A program made the position numbers and the translations under genes. The notes beneath the pieces were generated by a model, which saw nothing but the letters and a program-made list of their open reading frames with translations, did not search any database and had not been told where the DNA came from. A stretch of 10,303 bases of DNA from Candidatus Thorarchaeota archaeon (GTDB taxonomy: Archaea; Asgardarchaeota; Thorarchaeia; Thorarchaeales; Thorarchaeaceae): positions 1 through 10,303 of the forward strand of contig JAHQWZ010000048.1 in assembly GCA_029856425.1 (NCBI GenBank). The letters are read 5' to 3'. Position 1 is the first letter of the stretch, and every line of letters starts with the position of its first letter. Shown here in pieces: positions 6,375 to 10,303 of the stretch.

Positions 6375-7148
6375 TCAATCAGGAGCAGGAACATCCAGAT
6401 TCCTCAGCCTTTCCATCAGCATTTGCTCTATCTTGTCTGGGGAGATTCCTTTTCTCTTTCCCTCCTGTAGCAACTCTCTTCTCAATCTCAAAACCTGCGT
6501 ATTCCCTCGATATTCAGGATGCTCTCGGAGAAAACGGGTCACAACCTGGCGTGTAACGACATCAATCAAAGCATCCGAGGATGGCGATTTCGTCATCACG
6601 TGATTCCTGCTATTTTCAACTGGTACAAGTACTTCTAATCTCTCCATTATTTCTCGTGCAGCTACTTCGACTGGTTGCATACTCATATCCACAGCCGAAA
6701 TTGCAGCATCCCATGCATACTTAGAGCCCGGCAGATCAAGTCTTTCACTTATTCTCAGGATGACTTCTTCAGGTATTGGGGTGCCCCGTTCCTTATTCCA
6801 TTGAATCGCTGTTTCTAAAGAAGTGGAAACATGAATCACTGCGAAATTGCATGGTCTACCCATGGCAACTTCAAATAACTCGTGGCGCATGCTTGTATAG
6901 TAGTTGGTGTCATCATGAATAACAGAGACTCCATTTCCAATCAGCTCTTTTGTATATCTCAGTGCGTCTTTTCTTACTAGTCGCTCGTTCTCAGGTTTGA
7001 AATCTGCATAGAACCCCTCATCACGCCAATCATCTGTGCTCACAATCTCAACTCTCATTTCGCCTCGAAAATTCTCAAGTACAGCCTTAGCCAATTCTGA
7101 CTTTCCTGAGGAAGGAATACCACACATTGCGATGAGAAACTGATTCAT
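6375..7148 (-). CDS. pstK: L-seryl-tRNA(Sec) kinase (O-phosphoseryl-tRNA-Sec kinase, PSTK)
   Basis: Phosphorylates Ser-tRNA-Sec with ATP to make O-phosphoseryl-tRNA-Sec, the substrate of SepSecS. With the start used here the protein has 257 residues, close to methanogen PSTK (about 250). The N-terminal kinase domain has the P-loop GIPSSGKS (10-17), STDDW (37-41) and HDDTNYYTSMRHEL (about 78-91), the last a signature of the PSTK/KTI12 group. WNKERGTPIP and RISERLDLPGSKYAWD follow. The C-terminal helical half, ending in helices rich in Arg and Glu, would recognise the tRNA-Sec D arm. ATG at 7148 is preferred because the P-loop then begins at residue 10 and a TATA-like TTATAT lies 36-41 bases upstream; an in-frame GTG at 7175 would add 9 residues but sits only about 10 bases from that box. 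It converges on tRNA-Sec with a 66-bp gap. Confidence 0.92.
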   Translation of the reverse strand: MNQFLIAMCGIPSSGKSELAKAVLENFRGEMRVEIVSTDDWRDEGFYADFKPENERLVRKDALRYTKELIGNGVSVIHDDTNYYTSMRHELFEVAMGRPCNFAVIHVSTSLETAIQWNKERGTPIPEEVILRISERLDLPGSKYAWDAAISAVDMSMQPVEVAAREIMERLEVLVPVENSRNHVMTKSPSSDALIDVVTRQVVTRFLREHPEYRGNTQVLRLRRELLQEGKRKGISPDKIEQMLMERLRNLDVPAPD

Positions 7149-7183
7149 TGGTGTAGATAAGGTCGGTATCTTCACACAAATGA

Positions 7184-7189
7184 ATATAA
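7184..7189 (-). promoter_or_regulatory. Putative TATA box of pstK
   Basis: On the minus strand TTATAT lies in CATTATATTC. A start site about 25 bases downstream (near 7162) would give a leader of about 14 bases before the ATG at 7148. This spacing supports that start over the upstream GTG. Confidence 0.4.
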
Positions 7190-7232
7190 TGGATAAAAGA
7201 AGTGGAAGCTGTAGGGGGGAATACTCCCGCCA

Positions 7233-8177
7233 CTACGGCTTGATTGTAATCTTTAGGCTGTTAGCGAGGTCTTTGTATCTGTTCCTAACAGTGACCTCAG
7301 TAACGTTCGATGCTTCAGCAATCTCTCTCTGAGTGCGTCTATCCTCTGTGATAATTCCGGCAATATAGAGTGCTGCAGCTGCAAGACCACCTGGGTCTTT
7401 TCCAGCAGTGATTCCCTGATTTCGCGCATCGTTGATAATACCCATTGCGGTCTGGACTGTCTTCCCGTCTAGTTGAAGATCAGCAGAGATTCTTGGCATG
7501 AGATCATTGGCTGAAGGTATTGGTACCTTGACGTCAACATTCCGGAGAATGAGTCGTACGCACTGGCCCAGCTCTTTCCTATTCACTCTGGCCTCAGTGA
7601 CAATCTCATCGAGCTGCCTGGGAATCTTATGAATTCGACAGGAAAGGTAAATGGTTGCAGCAACCATGCCCTCGATACTTCGTCCTCTGACAAGCCTCTT
7701 TGAGAGCGCCTTTCTATAGATTAACGCGGAGGTCTCTTTGGTTTCATGAGGAACTCCCAACTGTGATGTCAGCCTGTCCATCTCGCTCATTGCTATGCTA
7801 AGATTTCTGTGCTGAGAGCTGTGTACAAGAGTCCTAATCTGCCACTTCCTCATCCGGTAGATTGCAGCACGAGAAGTAGCCGCAATTGTCCTTCCGTTTG
7901 CGTCTCTATCACTCCAGCCGATTGTCGTTGCTAGACCCTTGTCTGCCATTGTTAGAGTCATGGGAGAACCTGTTCTGGCTCTGGCATCTCTCTCCTCTGC
8001 AGTGAATGCCCTCCACTCTGGGCCTGAGTCAATATGCCTCTCGTTGATGACGCACCCACATGACGTGCAGATGCTCTCGCCTCGAGTCAAGTCTTCATAG
8101 AAATCGTTACCTCCACATATGGAACAGACTGCAACGCCTTTCTGTCTGCTCGTCATGGAGCGGGCTGGTTTTGCCAT
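7233..8177 (-). CDS. tfb: Transcription initiation factor IIB (TFB)
   Basis: The archaeal TFIIB homologue that bridges TBP-bound promoter DNA and RNA polymerase. The 314-residue length is typical. The N-terminal zinc ribbon has C18-x2-C21 and C37-x2-C40. The B-reader/linker segment follows (GPEWRAFTAEERDARARTG and then TIGWSDRDANG), then two cyclin-like repeats (about 115-200 and 210-300). The second repeat ends in the helix-turn-helix TQREIAEASNVTEVTVRNRY that reads the upstream promoter element (BRE). ATG at 8177 has a strong AGGTGAT ribosome-binding site 5-6 bases upstream on the minus strand. The leader from the putative TATA box at 8290-8297 is about 90 bases and starts near a 16-base palindrome. 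It is not obviously part of the Sec system. Asgard genomes often carry several TFB paralogues; which one this is cannot be told here. Confidence 0.93.
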   Translation of the reverse strand: MAKPARSMTSRQKGVAVCSICGGNDFYEDLTRGESICTSCGCVINERHIDSGPEWRAFTAEERDARARTGSPMTLTMADKGLATTIGWSDRDANGRTIAATSRAAIYRMRKWQIRTLVHSSQHRNLSIAMSEMDRLTSQLGVPHETKETSALIYRKALSKRLVRGRSIEGMVAATIYLSCRIHKIPRQLDEIVTEARVNRKELGQCVRLILRNVDVKVPIPSANDLMPRISADLQLDGKTVQTAMGIINDARNQGITAGKDPGGLAAAALYIAGIITEDRRTQREIAEASNVTEVTVRNRYKDLANSLKITIKP

Positions 8178-8249
8178 TCATGATCACCTTGCGGGCTCCA
8201 CCTCGGATATGGCCGCAAACATACTGAGAGTGTGAGTGCGAACAAAAGT

Positions 8250-8265
8250 CACTCCGAGTGGAGTG
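8250..8265. promoter_or_regulatory. Inverted repeat in the tfb leader/promoter region
   Basis: CACTCC, spacer GAGT, then GGAGTG: 6-bp perfect arms. It falls about 25 bases downstream of the minus-strand TATA-like box, so at or next to the predicted tfb start site. That position suits a repressor or autoregulatory site, but no regulator is known. Confidence 0.35.
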
Positions 8266-8289
8266 TGTCCCGAAGCGCTAATTTATGTC

Positions 8290-8297
8290 TATATAAG
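8290..8297. promoter_or_regulatory. TATA box, possibly used in both directions (tfb and the structured RNA)
   Basis: TATATAAG on the plus strand and CTTATATA on the minus strand. On the plus strand it would start a transcript near 8316-8322, just where a 9-bp hairpin begins. On the minus strand it would start tfb mRNA near 8265. The symmetric TATATA core makes bidirectional use conceivable; only one direction may be real. Confidence 0.45.
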
Positions 8298-8315
8298 TGT
8301 AAGCATCCGTGAAAA

Positions 8316-8458
8316 GATGTACTGGAAGTTTTCGAAACAGTACATCGAACTGAAAGAAATCAGATACAACTCAAAAGATTCGGCGGACGCCCAATGAGTC
8401 TGGCTGTGTGGGGGCAGCCAGTCCATGGAGAATGGAGCGGGCGTCCGCCTCTTTTCTT
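8316..8458 (+). ncRNA. Candidate structured non-coding RNA: 5' hairpin plus three-way junction with T-rich end
   Basis: No gene fits this stretch, but it is dense in perfect pairing. A 5' hairpin pairs GATGTACTG (8316-8324) with CAGTACATC (8338-8346). After a purine-rich linker of about 35 bases, an 11-bp perfect helix pairs GGCGGACGCCC (8382-8392) with GGGCGTCCGCC (8439-8449). Inside it sit CTGGCTG/CAGCCAG (8400-8406 with 8415-8421, 8-base loop) and TCCAT/ATGGA (8422-8426 with 8432-8436, loop GGAGA). This makes a three-way junction with unpaired AATGAGT (8393-8399) and GC (8437-8438). TCTTTTCTT follows directly, like an archaeal T-tract terminator. The plus strand is preferred because a TATATAAG box lies the right distance upstream. 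On the minus strand the fold could instead be the 3' region of the 189-aa gene. It matches no RNA family I know. Confidence 0.5.
8439..8458 (+). terminator. GC-rich stem end followed by T-rich tract
   Basis: The 3' arm of the 11-bp helix runs straight into TCTTTTCTT (8450-8458). It would end the candidate RNA on the plus strand. The same fold read on the minus strand is followed by a weaker TCTTTT after the helix, so it may also stop transcription of the 189-aa gene. Confidence 0.4.
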
Positions 8459-8483
8459 AGCGGGATCAAAGTGAAAGCATGAA

Positions 8484-9053
8484 CTACTCGAGGCAATTCC
8501 ATTCCTTGACTGTTGTTTCAGGAATGACATGAATGTTGTCGTAGTAGGTGTGGTTGGTTTCATCCACGACTGTCTTTGAGAGTGCGACTTTCATAAGTCC
8601 ATTTTTCCTTCCCAGAAGGTACCCTGCCATGTACTGCAAAGGAACTTCCTGCTCGTCGGCCTGTTCCTTGGTCATTGCGCAGCACTCTACTCCCGGGCTC
8701 TCATAGATGATCTCGACCATGTCGTGTGAATCGCATGCTGCTTGTCGATGCAATAACTGCATATCATTCTCTATCCTATCCTTGCCACTGATTCTCTCTG
8801 TGGCTGATGCATCGTAGTGGAATGGGTCACCACTGAGTCTATGAATTGATGGAACCATGAAGATAGTCTTCTCCTCCATAGAGGCGATGTCATCCTCTCC
8901 TCCATCGACATAGCGTATGTCACTGCTCTCTCCGACTTTGTATCGGACCCAGTAACGCTTTGCATCAACTTTCTTGTCCTTACCGTCTTCCTTGACAGCG
9001 ACCATAATGTCTTCCGAAATAATCAATGGCTGAAATGGGTTCTTAGTTTCCAT
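8484..9053 (-). CDS. Unrecognised 189-aa soluble protein
   Basis: I do not recognise a family. The sequence is acidic and hydrophilic with no membrane segment or signal peptide. The N-terminal half looks beta-rich: IMVAVKEDGKDKKVDAKRYW, then a second strand pair around VRYKVGESSDIRYVDGGEDD and a segment IFMVPSIHRLSGDPFHYDAS. The C-terminal half has a Cys pair in GVECCAMTKEQADEQ and ends IHVIPETTVKEWNCLE. The start ATG at 9053 is preceded by GATGAG on the minus strand, a modest ribosome-binding site. It diverges from the methyltransferase gene, sharing an 88-bp promoter region that contains two 14-bp tandem repeats, so the two genes may be co-regulated. The structured RNA element lies 26 bp after its stop. 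Confidence 0.7.
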   Translation of the reverse strand: METKNPFQPLIISEDIMVAVKEDGKDKKVDAKRYWVRYKVGESSDIRYVDGGEDDIASMEEKTIFMVPSIHRLSGDPFHYDASATERISGKDRIENDMQLLHRQAACDSHDMVEIIYESPGVECCAMTKEQADEQEVPLQYMAGYLLGRKNGLMKVALSKTVVDETNHTYYDNIHVIPETTVKEWNCLE

Positions 9054-9074
9054 TATTGCTCATCTCGATTGAAT

Positions 9075-9102
9075 ATTAACTATGGTTAATTAACGATGGT
9101 TA
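9075..9102. repeat. Two tandem 14-bp repeats, candidate operator between divergent genes
   Basis: ATTAACTATGGTTA (9075-9088) is followed directly by ATTAACGATGGTTA (9089-9102), with one mismatch. Each unit is a near-palindrome (TTAAC, 3-4 bases, GTTA), and the junction creates the perfect palindrome GTTAATTAAC. The block ends exactly where the TTATAAG box of the methyltransferase gene begins and covers the region where the minus-strand TATA box of the 189-aa gene should be. Confidence 0.6.
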
Positions 9103-9105
9103 TGC

Positions 9106-9112
9106 TTATAAG
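9106..9112 (+). promoter_or_regulatory. TATA box of the membrane methyltransferase gene
   Basis: TTATAAG in TGCTTATAAG lies 30-36 bases before the GTG start at 9142. This predicts a start site near 9135 and an almost leaderless mRNA, consistent with no ribosome-binding site being visible. Confidence 0.5.
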
Positions 9113-9141
9113 ATTATCTCAAAGTCTCAACAAGAACAAAA

Positions 9142-9735
9142 GTGATAGAGTACTTACTGATTGTCTTAGGTGTTCTGATTTTCGGATTTCAGCACAGTGG
9201 CATATCTGCTCTCAGGGTCAAGAATCGAATCATTGACAGATGGGGGAAGGCGGGTTATGCCAGGCTATTCAATGCCACAAGCATTGTTGGGATTGCAATC
9301 CCCTTCATTGCAATGAATTACTGGGACTGGATTTATTTCATCTTAGATCCTAGCCTAATTCGACCATTGCTGTTCTCGTCTGGCGCAGTACTGATTATTA
9401 TTGGTCTAATGGTGACTCTGATGGCATCTCGTGTGATATCTGTGAGTACTGTGGCAGACATGAGGACTGACCGTCAAGCCAAGCTTGTTACAGATGGCAT
9501 ATATTCCCGCATTAGACACCCCCTTTATCTCGCCACTATCCTGCTGCTTCTTGGACTTGCTGCAGTCTATCCTTTTGACAGGGTCATAGTATTCTCGATT
9601 ACATTATCTGCCTATGTGATCATTGGAGCATATTTCGAAGAAAGGAAGCTAGTTATACACTATGGCCAAGAATATCTCGATTATCGCAAGCAAGCCGGAT
9701 TCATGCTGCCTCGCATTAGGAGTTCTCAAGCCTGA
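9142..9735 (+). CDS. NnrU/isoprenylcysteine carboxylmethyltransferase-like membrane methyltransferase
   Basis: A 197-residue integral membrane protein of the PEMT/ICMT/NnrU superfamily, which uses S-adenosylmethionine to methylate lipid, prenyl-cysteine or small thiol substrates. The N-terminus (FGFQHSGISALRVKNRI, about 14-30) looks like the NnrU/MddA group. The C-terminal signature is LVTDGIYSRIRHPLYLA (115-131, with the RHP motif at 125-127) followed by EERKL and GQEYLDYRKQ (about 166-184), the SAM-binding region of the superfamily. About five membrane helices are visible (2-18, 45-60, 75-95, 127-142, 147-165). The start is GTG at 9142. The substrate cannot be told from sequence. It converges on the next gene with a 5-bp gap and diverges from the 189-aa gene across the repeat operator. 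Confidence 0.82.
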   Translation: MIEYLLIVLGVLIFGFQHSGISALRVKNRIIDRWGKAGYARLFNATSIVGIAIPFIAMNYWDWIYFILDPSLIRPLLFSSGAVLIIIGLMVTLMASRVISVSTVADMRTDRQAKLVTDGIYSRIRHPLYLATILLLLGLAAVYPFDRVIVFSITLSAYVIIGAYFEERKLVIHYGQEYLDYRKQAGFMLPRIRSSQA

Positions 9736-9740
9736 AATCG

Positions 9741-10178
9741 CTATGGTATGATTTTCGATAGATGCCGTGCTCTCTTGACCGCTGCAGCTGACACCTGGTG
9801 TACAACTCCTTTTTCAACGACATAGTGGTCAGTTTCCAACTCCGGAGTGAAGTGACGTTTGATGTCCTCTATCAGAAAATGAAGCTGAACGCAATGAGGG
9901 CTCCCATCCACGGTTAATACCGTCAATCTATCTATTTGCGAGTATCTCACAATCGAACCAATCTTGAAACCAGCTTGATTCGCATGGGTTTCCTCCAGAC
10001 AGACACTGAGGACTGCAGATCCCCCATTTCTCTCTCGATGCTTTTCGACGAGGTCAGGATAGCGACTGCTCATACAGCTCCCGATCAAGAGCAGCTTTCC
10101 CTTCTCTCTGAGATGAGTATCTCCAACATTGGTGCACATAAGATGCTGAAAATGGCCACAACTACAGACCACTACCAT
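9741..10178 (-). CDS. Unrecognised 145-aa Cys/His-containing protein
   Basis: I do not recognise a named family. The N-terminus VVVCSCGHFQHLMCTN contains three Cys and two His that could bind metal. The middle part GKLLLIGSCMSSRYPDLVEKH and then IDRLTVLTVDGSPHCVQLHF looks like alternating beta strands and helices with further Cys and His residues. The C-terminus (DHYVVEKGVVHQVSAAAVKRARHL) ends in a basic helix. No transmembrane part. The start may be ATG at 10178 or GTG at 10172; the GTG is attractive because GGAGG lies 8 bases upstream and it overlaps the TAG of the preceding gene (TAGTG), typical of translational coupling. It probably works with the product of that upstream gene, which is mostly outside the window. 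Confidence 0.7.
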   Translation of the reverse strand: MVVVCSCGHFQHLMCTNVGDTHLREKGKLLLIGSCMSSRYPDLVEKHRERNGGSAVLSVCLEETHANQAGFKIGSIVRYSQIDRLTVLTVDGSPHCVQLHFLIEDIKRHFTPELETDHYVVEKGVVHQVSAAAVKRARHLSKIIP

Positions 10179-10303
10179 TTCCTCCGCGGCGCAGTATCTG
10201 ATGGCTTGTCTGCATCTTGCTCTAGTGTCTGATCGACCAACGGTGATGCAATTTTAGCAACCATGTCTCCCTCGAATAGGGAGTTCATCCGACTCAAGGA
10301 AAC
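10172..10303 (-). CDS. C-terminal end of an unidentified gene, cut by the window edge
   Basis: On the minus strand the frame is open from the window edge to TAG at 10172-10174. The 43 visible residues include FEGDMVAKIASPLVDQTLEQ and end in TAPRRKW. Its stop overlaps the start of the downstream 145-aa gene and a GGAGG site lies within its last codons, which supports it being a real translated gene in an operon. Too little is visible to assign a family; a short ORF starting at the ATG at 10288 cannot be excluded. Confidence 0.45.
   Translation of the reverse strand, partial: VSLSRMNSLFEGDMVAKIASPLVDQTLEQDADKPSDTAPRRKW

Noticed and set aside
6235..6603. Plus-strand ORF of 122 codons
   Set aside because: It runs through most of tRNA-Sec and antisense to the end of pstK; both are securely identified.
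8382..8449. Hammerhead ribozyme or other known three-way-junction RNA
   Set aside because: The junction has AATGAGT, reminiscent of part of the hammerhead core, but the second core strand (GAAA) and the cleavage-site context are missing. I also could not fit a purine or TPP riboswitch core.
8382..8449. SECIS element in the 3' region of the 189-aa gene (minus strand)
   Set aside because: The gene ends in TAG with no in-frame UGA, and the fold is a three-way junction rather than the single stem-loop with an asymmetric internal loop expected for archaeal SECIS.
8360..8563. Minus-strand ORF of 67 codons
   Set aside because: It overlaps the end of the 189-aa gene in another frame and spans the self-complementary helices; composition is explained by the RNA fold.
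9733..9822. UGA read-through (Sec) at the end of the methyltransferase gene
   Set aside because: The frame continues about 29 codons after UGA, but the extension lies antisense to the next gene, has no family resemblance and no SECIS-like hairpin follows. UGA at the end of the ModE-like gene was rejected on the same grounds.
1..10303. CRISPR array, rRNA genes or an integrated provirus
   Set aside because: No regularly spaced repeats, no rRNA-like stretches, and no integrase or structural phage genes were seen; the only repeats are the short tandem ones listed.

Overview
The window looks archaeal and carries most of the machinery for selenocysteine (Sec) decoding. Archaeal signs are transcription factor B, a SelB of archaeal length, a SepSecS/PSTK pair instead of bacterial SelA, a tRNA-Sec with archaeal/eukaryal proportions, TATA-like promoters and several TTG/GTG starts. 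Sec use in archaea is known from Methanococcales, Methanopyrus and Asgard (Lokiarchaeota-type) lineages. There are no methanogenesis genes here, base composition is balanced rather than AT-rich, and the tRNA-Sec has eukaryote-like details. I therefore infer an Asgard archaeon, possibly a non-Loki lineage such as Thorarchaeia. The lineage is inference; the Sec gene calls are secure.

Layout. 3-389 (+) is the 3' end of a zinc-ribbon protein gene. 389-718 is the decayed C-terminal piece of an IS605-type TnpB. 786-1145 (+) is a ModE-like winged-helix regulator. It converges on two minus-strand genes: a NapH/NosR-like membrane polyferredoxin (1140-2201) and a small membrane-anchored pilin-like protein (2290-2706). 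The Sec locus follows: selB (2809-4209), spcS/SepSecS (4184-5494, overlapping selB), an unrecognised 214-aa gene (5525-6169), tRNA-Sec(UCA) (6218-6308), and the convergent kinase gene pstK (6375-7148). Next are TFB (7233-8177, minus) and a 300-base gene-free stretch with a TATA box, a 9-bp hairpin and an 11-bp-closed three-way-junction RNA fold ending in T-rich sequence (about 8316-8458), a candidate new non-coding RNA. An unrecognised 189-aa gene (8484-9053, minus) and a NnrU/ICMT-like membrane methyltransferase gene (9142-9735, plus) diverge from a promoter region holding two tandem 14-bp repeats. The right edge has two translationally coupled minus-strand genes of unknown function.

How it works together. 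PSTK phosphorylates Ser-tRNA-Sec, SepSecS converts phosphoseryl-tRNA to Sec-tRNA with selenophosphate, and SelB delivers it to recoded UGA codons. Selenophosphate synthetase (SelD), seryl-tRNA synthetase and every selenoprotein gene must lie elsewhere: I found no convincing in-frame UGA gene or SECIS element here. The most interesting items are the unknown gene inside the Sec cluster, the structured RNA at 8316-8458, and the eukaryote-like tRNA-Sec.
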